29,518 nucleotides of DNA, from the NCBI GenBank assembly GCA_002372615.1, contig DFHG01000006.1, positions 1 through 29,518 of the forward strand. Reading direction: 5' to 3'. The number at the start of each line of letters is the position of its first letter. The stretch's first letter is position 1. Below the pieces are notes generated by a model. It was given only the letters and a program-made list of their open reading frames with translations. It searched no databases and had not been told where the DNA came from. The DNA is from Mycoplasmataceae bacterium UBA3729 (GTDB lineage Bacteria; Bacillota_I; Bacilli_A; Mycoplasmatales; Mycoplasmoidaceae). This document shows positions 17,404 to 26,137 of this stretch, piece by piece. A program made the position numbers and the translations under genes.

Positions 17404-18234
17404 CTATTTTTTTATTTCATCCTTTTTAGCTGCTTCCTGATCTTTTTTAGCTTTTTCAGCTTGTTTTTGAGCTGCTATTTGTGCTTCTTTTTTAGCTTCT
17501 TTTTCCTCAATAGCTTTATTTGTTTCATATAAAGCTTCTTTATTTTCTAGCTTTTCATTAGCCATTAATATATTTTCTTTAATTTCTTTACTAATAATAG
17601 TTATTTCCTTTTTATCTAAAGGACGTTTAACTGATGATTTAATAATAATATTTCCACCTTTAGGTCCAGGAATAGCACCTAAAATAAGTAAAACATTTCA
17701 TTTAGGAATTGGTTCAAGTAACAATAAATTCTGTGTAGTTACAACTTCATGACCATAATGTCCAGCCATTTTTCTACCTTTAGGAACTCTTTGACCCTGA
17801 CTACCACCACGACCAAAAGCAATTGACCCTTGATATCTATGTGGATAACCTGCACCATGAGATTTTGGTCCCATTTTAAAATTTCATCTAACAATAGCCC
17901 CAGTGTATCCATGTCCTCTTGTAATACCTTGAACATCGATATATTCACCTTTAGTAAATAAATCTGTTGTTAAAGTATCATTAATTTTACTTGTATCCTC
18001 ACAATCAAACTCAGCAACTATCTTATAACAGTCACTTTTAAACTTTTTAAAGAAACCTTGTTGTGGTTTAGTTAATTTTTTAGCATTAATTTTTTCATAT
18101 CCAATAACAATTTTGTTATCTTTTTTAACCAATACTTTATTAGGTTCACATTGTACAACTGTAACTGGTAATAATTTTCCAGTCGCATCAAACACTTGAA
18201 CCATTCCAACTTTTCTACCGATAATATATTTCAT
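17404..18234 (-). CDS. rplC: 50S ribosomal protein L3 with charged C-terminal extension
   Basis: 276 residues against ~210 usual. Start MKYIIGRKVGMVQVFDATGK, GYTGAIVRWNFKMGPKSHGA, GSIAFGRGGSQGQRVPKGRK and MAGHYGHEVVTTQNL are L3; TGA Trp lies in VRWNFK. After GAIPGPKGGNIIIKSSVKR (the normal end) about 60 residues form a Lys/Glu/Ala-rich probable coiled coil (EEKEAKKEAQIAAQKQAEKA). L3 is an early assembly protein near the peptidyl-transferase centre. The order rpsJ-rplC-rplD is the start of the S10 operon. Confidence 0.97.
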
Positions 18235-18245
18235 TGTTGCTACCT

Positions 18246-18548
18246 CTATAATTTAATTTGGACTTCAACTGCAGTTGGAATAGAAAGATGTTTTAAACTT
18301 TCTATAGTTTGTGGATTAGTATTAGATAAGATAATAAGACGTTTGTGTGTTCGTCTTTCAAATTGTTCCATTGATGGTTTATTAACATGTACGCTTCTAC
18401 AGATAGTAAATTTTTCACATCTTGTAGGTAAAGGAATAGGACCTTTTAAGGTACAGTTAGTATCATTTGCAATAACAATTATTTTCTTAACAGTTTGTTC
18501 AAGTAAACTTGGATCATAAGAAAATAATTTAATTCTAAGTTCCTTCAT
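18246..18548 (-). CDS. rpsJ: 30S ribosomal protein S10
   Basis: 100 residues, exact. MKELRIKLFSYDPSLLEQTV, GPIPLPTRCEKFTICRSVHV, FERRTHKRLIIL and the end LSIPTAVEVQIKL match S10, the A-site-side 30S protein also known as NusE. It is the first gene of the ribosomal superoperon. AGGAG lies about 12 bases upstream of ATG 18548. The promoter should lie between here and ~18700; I see an inverted repeat there but no convincing -35/-10 pair on the minus strand. Confidence 0.98.
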   Translation of the reverse strand: MKELRIKLFSYDPSLLEQTVKKIIVIANDTNCTLKGPIPLPTRCEKFTICRSVHVNKPSMEQFERRTHKRLIILSNTNPQTIESLKHLSIPTAVEVQIKL

Positions 18549-18597
18549 AATTTATTGTTGTCTCCTAATTTTATATTTTTTTAATTTCTATAGTTAC

Positions 18598-18629
18598 CTG
18601 ATACATGACAACACATTTTGGTGTATCAG
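18598..18629. promoter_or_regulatory. Inverted repeat in the leader of the ribosomal superoperon
   Basis: CTGATACA (18598-18605) and TGTATCAG (18622-18629) are perfect 8-bp arms around a 16-base loop, about 50 bases upstream of rpsJ. A competing small hairpin, ACAC (18611-18614) with GTGT (18621-18624), uses part of the same right arm. It has no T-tract to act as terminator on the minus strand. It could be an operator or a leader RNA structure. Its position fits control of ribosomal protein synthesis, but this is inference. Confidence 0.45.
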
Positions 18630-18685
18630 CAATCTAAAGAAATGTATATTAAATATAACATAAAAAATAAAAAATAATATAAATA

Positions 18686-18716
18686 TTGCTTTTTGTGGTA
18701 TTTATTCCTATATAAT
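18686..18716 (+). promoter_or_regulatory. Candidate promoter of the C39/ABC-like gene
   Basis: TTGCTT (18686-18691) and TATAAT (18711-18716) are 19 bases apart. Transcription would start near 18723, leaving a leader of ~28 bases or less before GTG 18752. No Shine-Dalgarno is visible, consistent with (nearly) leaderless starts seen elsewhere in this window. Confidence 0.4.
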
Positions 18717-18751
18717 TTTCTATTTACTTGATATTTTTAATACTATTTAAT

Positions 18752-20614
18752 GTGAATATAACTAAACAAATAACAGAGAACGAATGTGGTATTTGTGTAA
18801 TTAATAGCTTTATTGACCATTTTTACAAATATTCTGATAAAAATAGACTATTATCAGAAGCAAATATTACACAAAATGGAATCAATATCATTGAATTTGA
18901 AAATATTTGTTTAAACAATGGATTATTAGCCGATACTTATGAAGCAACAATTGAAGATATTAAGCAATTAAAATCAAATAGTTATTTTGTCATAATGATT
19001 AACAACAATAATTGTAACCATTATGTAATTGCCAAAAAATATGAAAATTTTATCAAAATATTTGATTCAGATAAAGGAATATACAACTTAACCTATAGTG
19101 AACTTGAAAATATATTCCTTTGTGTTTTAATAATTGTTACTAAAGCAAACATTAAACAAAAATTAAAAATTAAAAGCAATAAATGATGAGAAAATATTGA
19201 TATTAAATACTTATTTTTAATGTTTATTTTAAATTTATTAGTAACAGGATTATCAATATGCTTAGGGTTATTCATGAACAATATTTTATCTCTATGTATT
19301 GATAATGAAAATATTAAAAATTTAGTAATCATTTGTTTTTCATTTTTCCTAATACATCTATTAAAAGAGTTAATAAACATTATCAGCAACAAATTATGTA
19401 ATAAAAAAATTTCTTTTAATTATGCATTTATTAAAAACAAATTATTGCAAAATCTATTAATTAAAAAACAAACATTTATCAATAAAATCAATCCTAATTA
19501 TTTTTGTATTCTTAATGATGCAATTTATTCAACGTGCATTTATAATTTACAACTTCTTGCTAATTTAATTACTGATATTTTTATTGTTGTTTTAACAACA
19601 ATATTGTTATGTATTAATTCATTGTATTTCTTATTAATTGTTTCTATAGTTGTATTATTTGAAATTTTTACAGCTCTATATAAAATTAAATTTTATAGTG
19701 ATTATAATGATAAAAAAATTAATAATCAATCAATGATCAGTTTACTTTCAACTAGGTTTAAAATAAATTTCAATTTGTCAAATGGAATAATTTATGAAAA
19801 AAATTTACATCAAATAAACAAAGAATTTCACAAATCTTTTTCATTAAATTTAAAACAAAATATTTTTAATATGAAAACTAATTCTATTAGCAATATATTT
19901 GCATATCTAATCAATTTAATCATTACTGGAGTTTGTGTAATTTGTATATGAAATTTTACTAATTTTACTATTGGCAAAATGTTATTTGTTATTAACACAT
20001 TCTCGATTATGACTAATTCAATCTATAATATTTCTGATTTCTTTTCAAAACGAGATATTTATAAGAAAATGTTATCTATATTGTTGATGTTTATTGAAAT
20101 TGATAATGTTGATAATTCTTCTCAAACTAAAATAGATAAAATCCAAACTATAAAAATCAATAATGGGAATGAAAATTATATTATAAACAATAACATGCCA
20201 ATATGTCAGGAATTACTTACCAACACATTAATAGCTGTTCATTCATATTCAAAAAAATTAGCTTTATACATAAATGATATTGATATAAAAAATATTAATC
20301 AAAAATACATAAATAGTATGGTGTGTTATGTTGATAGTAAAATTGAATATTTACTTAATGATTTGAATTACAAATTAATCCACAATGATCAACTTATTAT
20401 CAAAACAATGAAACAATTTAATATTAATTTATCAATAAAATTAAATTTAAAACAAATGTTAATTGTTAACATGCTAAGTTTATTACAATACTCAAACAAA
20501 TTAATTATTTTTGATAATCATCATCCTTTATTCAATGATGATGAATGGAACTATGTTGTAAAAGAAATATTTACGCGATTAAGCAAAAATAATTTTGTAT
20601 TATTTAAAAATTAA
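18752..20614 (+). CDS. C39 peptidase-ABC exporter-like protein with degenerate ATPase domain
   Basis: 620 residues from GTG 18752 (an in-frame TTG at 18728 would add 8). With TGA as Trp (WW at 19184-19189, W at 19949) one frame is open throughout. Residues 1-~135 are a C39 peptidase: Gln6 before ECGICVINS with Cys12, NHYVIAKK with His90 and FDSDKG with Asp105, the full catalytic set. About six membrane helices follow (~153-430). The last ~190 residues look like an ABC nucleotide-binding domain (YINDIDIKNINQKYINSMV is like the usual GxDIxxIxxxxLR segment). However, there is no Walker A lysine, no LSGGQ, the Walker B Glu is Asn (LIIFDN, N589) and the H-loop is cut off. Normally such exporters cleave double-glycine leaders and export the peptide; mollicute relatives belong to the Mbov_0121-like group. 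Here ATP-driven export seems lost while the peptidase is kept. Confidence 0.82.
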
Positions 20615-22658
20615 TTATCTTATCAATGAGATATTCAACTGCTATCATTGCTCGAACATCATTATTACAATATGTGGCTAATTGATTATGAATTTTTGAT
20701 CACTCATTATCAGAAACTTTACCAAAAAATCTTTTTGTTGCTCATAATTGAGCATCACTACCATTATGTATGTCTAATGTGGTATAATCTTTGCATCCTA
20801 CTTGATTAAAAATACTGATATCATATTTTTGAATTAATGGAAGAATTTTTTTGATTGAATAATACCCATATAACTTTTTAAAAATAATTGATGGTTTATC
20901 AGGACTAATAATAAATAGATCAGCTAAATCAAAAATGTTATTAACAATTAATAATACCTTTTCTTTATATTCATCTTCTCCTATGTATTCAGCCATTTCT
21001 TTTAATCTAGTTTTTTCAAATGTTTTGTTATAAACTACATAAGAATATTTTTTACACTCATCCAAATCTTTTGATGGTAAAATACTATCGATTATTTTTT
21101 TAAATTCATTTTTACCAAATGGATATTTAGGATCGATGATTAATGAAGGTTTATCAATTAATTTTTTATCACCATGGTCAAAAATAATTGATACTTGATT
21201 AACAACTTGCATATAAGGTGGGTAATCATTTATTACTCTCACTGCTAAATTTAATGATTCAAAATCAAAATATACTTTCTTATTTTTTAATTTGGATCAT
21301 CATTGTTTTTTTATTAAATCTGGCTCACATGAACATTCATATTTTTCGTTATAAACTTCATTTTTATTAGGTTTATAAATAGAACTTTTGTAAATATCAA
21401 ATCTTTTTCGATTACTTTCTATATTGCTTAAAATTTCATTTGTTATTTTTTTAATTCTAAATCCTTTATTTTTTAAATATCCACTACATGCAATGTCATA
21501 TGGAATTAAATTGCCTGAAAAACATAATGGGAAATATTCAATATCATTCAAATAATAATAATCTCTTAATAGTAATCAATAATCAACATCTTTTATACAA
21601 TTTTTCTTAAAAATATAAGCTGGTTCAAGAGAAGGCGAAATAATTGCATCAGGCACATAATCATGTAATTCATTTATTTGCTGTCAAAAATAATTCAAAT
21701 TGCCAAAATATTTTTCATAAATTTCTCTTCCAAGTTTTTGACATTCTCCAGCAAATATAGATTTAATTCTAACATCAATTACATCAAACTTAGAATATCT
21801 TAATTCTTTTAACGCTGCTTTGTATACAACTTTTGTTTCTAATGAAATATTTTCAACATCATAGCCATTTTTTGCTAAATCTTGTTCTTTAAGCGTAACA
21901 GCTGATTTATTAGGATTACATTTGTCTATTAATACAAAACTAATTTTATTACGTTTTAACAATTCATATTTAACAATACATAATCTATAATCTGTAATCG
22001 ATCTTAAAATTCCATTACTAAATAGTGATTCATTAATAACATTTTTTTGGAAAAACAAATCGAATAGATGAAGTAATTTAGTAGAACTTGTTCCTTTTGT
22101 TTCAACTAAAATAATTTCATTCTCATTAATGATTAATGCATCAGGCTGTGATACAGCATTTTTTGCAATAAATGTAGGTTGAAAAAGAATTAATCTTTTA
22201 TTATTTGTATCTTTAATTAAATCAATGGTTTTTTTAAATCTACTATCATTATCTTTACCCAAATCAAATAAATTAAATACTTGATAAGATTTATCTCTAT
22301 TAAAATATTGCTCAATCGTTTTTTTAGATTCACAATCAATTAATTTACCTTCAATAATTTTTGGATCATTCTCATCCATATCTACATTACATTCACTAAG
22401 AATTTCATAATAAGTTGAATAAGAATCAAATTCATTTTCATCACTAAAATCAAAATCATCATATTCATCACCTTGATATAATCAATTAATTAATTCACTG
22501 TCAGCCTCTTTTTTAAGTGACTCTTTAATAGCATCTTTAATAAATTTTTCAATAACACTATTTGAAATATATCAATGATTTTTAGGACGATAAAATGATC
22601 GTAGATAATCATATTTTCTTACATAATTTGGTTTAATAATTTTTTGAGGTTTATACAT
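20604..22658 (-). CDS. UU173-family protein: PD-(D/E)XK-like nuclease plus DUF2779 exonuclease-like domain
   Basis: 684 residues from ATG 22658 to TAA 20604-20606, continuous only with TGA as Trp. An acidic N-terminal region (EYDDFDFSDENEF, about residue 60-75) is followed by a RecB/Cas4-like nuclease core: LFQPTFIAKNAVSQPDALI then IILVETKG, giving D173, E186 and K188 in PD-x-ExK register. The C-terminal ~225 residues are DUF2779: VYFDFESLNLA (D465, E467), VVYNKTFEKTRL, NNIFDLADLF (D577), GYYSIKKILP and ATYCNNDVRAM (Y663, D667), a DEDD/RNase H-like exonuclease pattern. Related mollicute proteins are named UU173 family. The substrate is unknown; DNA or RNA repair/defence is a guess. It converges on and overlaps the C39/ABC gene by 11 bp. 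Confidence 0.82.
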
Positions 22659-22714
22659 AATTTTATTTTAGAATAATGAAATCAAATCTTGACCTATCAA
22701 AATCAAATCATAAT

Positions 22715-22743
22715 TTGAATACATTAAATCATATTCATATAAT
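22715..22743 (+). promoter_or_regulatory. Promoter of the L-serine dehydratase gene
   Basis: TTGAAT (22715-22720), a 17-base spacer and consensus TATAAT (22738-22743). The expected start (about 22750) is within a few bases of ATG 22753, so the transcript would be leaderless; indeed no Shine-Dalgarno is present. The region 22659-22714 must also hold the divergent promoter for the UU173-family gene, which I could not place. Confidence 0.6.
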
Positions 22744-22752
22744 AAAATTAAT

Positions 22753-24042
22753 ATGGAATCTTTAACTGAACTTTACAAAATTGGACGAGGCCCATCTAGC
22801 TCACATTCAATTGGACCTTTCCGTGCTACAAAATGATTTTTAGAAACATTCCCTGAAACTCATCGTATCATAGTAAATCTTTATGGTTCACTAGCTTTAA
22901 CGGGTAAGGGACATCAAACAGATATTTCTATTATTGAAGCTGCAAAAGAAATAGAGGCTAAAATAAATTTTGATTACAAAACTAAACCTAGTTTTCCAAA
23001 TACTCTTGATATAACTGGATATGATCAAAATAATAAATTAATTAAAACTGTTACTTTTAGATCAATTGGTGGTGGTAGTATTGAAATTGAAGGTTATCCT
23101 TCTCCAGTTGATAATAAAGTTTATCCACAAACAAATTTTAACCAAATAAAAAAATGATGTTATAAGAATGATAAAACATTAGTTGATTATGTTAAGCATT
23201 ATGATGAAGAAGGTTATAAACATTTATATACTGTTTGAGAAACAATGAAAGGTGCTATTGATGAGGGGTTAAATAATAAAGAAGAATTTAATTTCCCTGG
23301 TTTGAATTTTAAAAGAAAAACTTTTATTGTTAAAAACAACCTTATTGGTGAATATTCAGTTTATGGTAAATTATGTAAAATATTCCCTGATTTATATGGT
23401 AAAAATTCTATTTTCCAGGCATATTTGTATTCATATGCTGTAGCTGAACTTAATTCACTTCATGGAAAATTAGTTACTGCCCCAACATTGGGTAGTGCTG
23501 GAATATTACCTGCAGTTTTTTATTATGCATATAAACATTTGAATGTTCCTGAAGAAAATATCATTGAGGCATTAGCAATTGCAGGAGTAATCGGTAATGT
23601 ATTTAAAACTAATGGTTCAATTGCTGGTGCAACAGGGGGATGTCAAGCTGAAATTGGTGTAGCTGTTGCTATGGCTGCTGCTGGTTTTAATTACATCATT
23701 AATGGTTACAACATAGCATATATTGAATATGCAGCAATAATTGCAATGGAACATCATTTAGGATTAACTTGTGACCCTGTTGGAGGAGCTGTAATTGCTC
23801 CATGTATTGAAAGAAATGCTGAAGCAGTAATTAGAGTTATAAGTAGTGCAACACATTCATGTTTAGTAGGTGGAAGAAGAAATTCTGTATTTACTTTAGA
23901 TGATGAAGTTGATGTTGAACTAAAAACAGGTAGAGATTTAAAAACTGGTTATAAAGAAACAAGCAAAAAAGGATTATCAATCAAATATAAATCAAAAAAG
24001 ATTGGTGAAAATAAATCAATTAATATAGAAGATAACAAGTAA
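22753..24042 (+). CDS. sdaA: L-serine dehydratase, iron-sulfur dependent, single chain
   Basis: 429 residues; all Trp are TGA. It deaminates L-serine to pyruvate and ammonia using a [4Fe-4S] cluster. Beta domain: ELYKIGRGPSSSHSIGPFRA at the start and YGSLALTGKGHQTD. Catalytic alpha domain: APTLGSAGILPAVFYYAY, TNGSIAGATGGCQAEIG and THSCLVGGRRNS. Cysteines at 297, 340 and 351 match the spacing of the cluster ligands in this family. Pyruvate from serine would feed a glycolysis-dependent mollicute. The start is set by the promoter just upstream and by the family N-terminus. The C-terminal ~45 residues are Lys-rich. Its 3' third recurs twice downstream as decayed copies, marking it as the upstream boundary of an amplified unit. 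Confidence 0.95.
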
Positions 24043-24099
24043 TGTAAAAAAAATATCTATTATTTTTATCGTATATAATTAATACATATATATTTAATT
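24043..24099 (+). promoter_or_regulatory. Spacer/promoter of lipoprotein copy 1
   Basis: This is copy 1 of a spacer that recurs before each lipoprotein. It begins with the sdaA stop context, then has an A/T-rich stretch, TATAAT at 24074-24079 and a short leader with (AT)4 (24086-24093) before ATG 24100. No Shine-Dalgarno is present. It is shorter than copies 2 and 3 and lacks their ctttatctaaatatgattttt block, so the -35 region differs. Confidence 0.5.
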
Positions 24100-24498
24100 A
24101 TGAAACTCAAAATCATTAAATCTTTATTAATTCCAATGCTTGGAATTACATTAAGTACAACAACTATTTCTAGTTTAACTAGTTGTACAAATAATAATGA
24201 AATAAAAAATTATTATTTGACAGGTGGTAGTACACAATTAATTGGTACACAAGATCTATATGGAAGTGATACTGAATCATGGCAATTATCACTTGATGGA
24301 AAACAAATTACTCAAGGTATTACTTGAAAAATAGAAGATAATAATGGTGGAGCAATAAATAGTATATCTGTAAATGGTGGAATTGTATCTTGGGAAGCAA
24401 ATATGAATACTGGAGAATACTATTTCTATGTTATTGCTACATATGATGAAATGGAAATAAAATCTCCATTAATTAAATTAAAGATAGTCGATGTATAA
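24100..24498 (+). CDS. Repeat-family lipoprotein, copy 1 (one repeat)
   Basis: 132 residues, intact with TGA as Trp at 24325 (GITWKIED). It has a signal peptide of basic MKLKIIK, a hydrophobic core and lipobox SLTSC with Cys29 as the lipidated residue; it should be displayed on the cell surface. One ~94-residue domain follows: YYLTGGSTQLIG..SWQLSLDGKQITQGITW, ISVNGGIVSWEAN, GEYYFYVIATYDEMEIKSP. The second half resembles bacterial Ig-like (He_PIG-type) domains; this is pattern recognition, not a search. It ends at TAA 24496-24498, and decayed repeat sequence follows, so the gene was probably longer. Function unknown; adhesin or variable antigen is likely from context. Confidence 0.85.
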
Positions 24499-24764
24499 TG
24501 GAATAAGAGTAAAATTGGCACAAATTACATTAACTTTAGAATAAATAATATACTTTCAATGGTGGTGGTACTGTTGAATTAAAAAGTACAAATGGTATTG
24601 ATGGGGAAGATGATCAAATCTTATATATCTTTTAAAGGACAACAAATTACTGCAGAAAGTATTGTTTAGGGAATATTATTTTTATGTTATTGCTACATAT
24701 AATGGATTAACAATAAAATCATCATTAATTCATTTGGTTATAAGTGAATAATACATTTTATATA
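24499..24764 (+). pseudogene. Decayed lipoprotein repeat after copy 1
   Basis: Fragments of the same Ig-like repeat are recognisable (TTTCAATGGTGGTGGTACTG, then the block read elsewhere as FKGQQIT, then YFYVIATYNGLTIKSS), but stops and small indels break the frame. It ends in ttataagtgaataatacatt, the same sequence that ends the decayed array after copy 2 (near 26080-26104). It is most simply the residue of additional repeats once carried by lipoprotein copy 1. No intact ORF. Confidence 0.75.
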
Positions 24765-25147
24765 TTAGTGTAGCTATCACCATATCTACTATTGGTTTTA
24801 ATTACATCATTACATTAATATCAAATATAGAATATGTAGTAAAATAATTAGAATGAAACATCATTTAGGATTAACTTGTGACCTGTTGAAGTTGTAATTG
24901 CTCCATGTATTGAAAGAAATGCTGAAGCAGTAATTAGAATTATAAGTGTGCAACACATTCATGTTTAGTAGGTGGAAGAAGAAATTCTGTATTTACTTTA
25001 GATGATGAAGTTGATGTTGAACTAAAAACAGTAGAGATTTAAAAACTAGTTATAAAGAAACAAGTAAAAAAAGGATTATCAATCAAATATAAATCAAAAA
25101 AGATTGGTGAAAATATATTGAATAATAATATAAAAAATAACAAGTAA
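24765..25147 (+). pseudogene. Decayed copy of the sdaA 3' end (first)
   Basis: Aligns with sdaA from about 23653 to its stop at 24042. The text corresponding to CIERNAEAVIR, SCLVGGRRNS and TLDDEVDVELKT is nearly unchanged, but single-base deletions (for example in acttgtgacctgttgaag and gtagagatt) and stops make it non-coding. It starts at the same sdaA position as the second fragment (26401). Promoter and start of sdaA are absent. It precedes lipoprotein copy 2 exactly as sdaA precedes copy 1. Confidence 0.88.
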
Positions 25148-25230
25148 TGTAAAAGAAAAATATCTATCATTCTTTATCTAAATATGATTTTTACAATATA
25201 TAATGCATATATATATATATATATTTGATT
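25148..25230 (+). promoter_or_regulatory. Spacer/promoter of lipoprotein copy 2 with (AT)9 tract
   Basis: TTATCT (25174-25179), a 19-base spacer and TATAAT (25199-25204), then (AT)9 at 25207-25224 and ATG 25231. The spacer matches that of copy 3 almost base for base up to the -10 box, after which the leaders diverge in AT content and length. No Shine-Dalgarno. Dinucleotide tracts of this type slip during replication. Confidence 0.55.
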
Positions 25231-25620
25231 ATGAAACTCAAAATCATTAGATCTTTGCTAATTCCAACACTTGGCATTACATTAAGTGCAGCAACTATCT
25301 CTAGTTTAACTAGTTGTACAAATAATAGTGAAATAAAATATTATTTGAGAGGTGGTAGTGTTCAATTAAATGGTGCATATGGTAATGATTGAAGAGATAA
25401 TAACTCATGAAAATTATTACTTGATGGAAAACAAATTACTCAAGGTATTACTTGAAAAATAGAAGATATTTATAAAAATTCAATAGATGGTATATCTATA
25501 AATAATGGTACTGTATCTTGAAGTGGTAATATTGCTGCTGGAGAATACTATTTCTATGTTATTGCTACATATGATGGATTAAAAGTAAAATCACCACAAA
25601 TTAAATTGACTATAATTTAA
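25231..25620 (+). CDS. Repeat-family lipoprotein, copy 2 (one repeat)
   Basis: 129 residues, visible as a whole only with code 4 because four Trp are TGA. The leader is nearly identical to copy 1 (IIRSLLIPTLGITLSAATIS, lipobox SLTSC, Cys29). The single repeat runs YYLRGGSVQLNGAYGNDWRD, LLLDGKQITQGITWKIED, ISINNGTVSWSGNIAAGEYY, ATYDGLKVKSPQIKLTI, then TAA. About 115 bases inside it are virtually identical to the last repeat of copy 3 (29363-29479), a sign of recent exchange. Decayed repeats follow the stop. Same presumed surface role as copy 1. Confidence 0.85.
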
Positions 25621-25898
25621 TATACTTTAAATAGTGGTGCTATTGAATTGAACTATACAAATGATATTGATGGTGAAGATAATCAATTTTATATATATCT
25701 TTTAAAGGACAACAAATTACAAATAATATTGGTTGAACAACATATTTTATTTGCATTACACAAGATGGTATATCTATAAACAATGGTACTGTATCTTGAA
25801 GTGACAATATTGCTATTGGAGAATATGATTTCCTTGTTATTGCTACATATAATGGATTAGTAATAACATCTCCATTAATTGAATTAACTATAAATTAA
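25621..25898 (+). pseudogene. Decayed second repeat of lipoprotein copy 2
   Basis: Directly after the copy-2 stop a further repeat can be read (YTLNSGAIELN.. in frame with copy 2), then a frameshift near 25690, then FKGQQITNNIGW, GISINNGTVSWSDNIAIGEY and LVIATYNGLVITSPLIELTI ending at TAA 25896-25898. Apart from the copy-2 stop codon and one shift the repeat is nearly complete, so loss was recent. Confidence 0.75.
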
Positions 25899-26100
25899 TA
25901 TACTTTAATGGCGGTAGTGTTGAATTAAATGTACAAATGATATTGATGGGGAAGATGATCAATCTTATATATCTTTTGAAAGACAACAAATTGCTACAAA
26001 AAGTATTGTTTGGAGAATGCTATTTTTGTGTTACTACTACATATGATGAATTAAAAAATAAAATCACCAATAATTCATTTGGTTATAAGTGAATAATACA
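25899..26100 (+). pseudogene. More decayed lipoprotein repeat
   Basis: A shorter, more damaged repeat closely resembling the one at 24499-24764: tttaatggcggtagtgttga, gacaacaaattgctacaaaa, and the same end ttataagtgaataatacatt. Several indels; a central part (about the Trp-Ser region) is deleted in both. The shared deletion means the two tails derive from one duplication. Confidence 0.7.
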
Positions 26101-26137
26101 TTAAAAATAAATAACACAATAATACAAAGGAAATAAA

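Noticed and set aside
17739..17948. Minus-strand 69-codon frame overlapping rplC
   Set aside because: Out-of-frame shadow of the L3 gene, whose own frame is continuous with TGA as Trp.
19093..19392. Minus-strand 99-codon frame inside the C39/ABC gene
   Set aside because: Lies wholly opposite a longer frame with recognised domains; no start signals.
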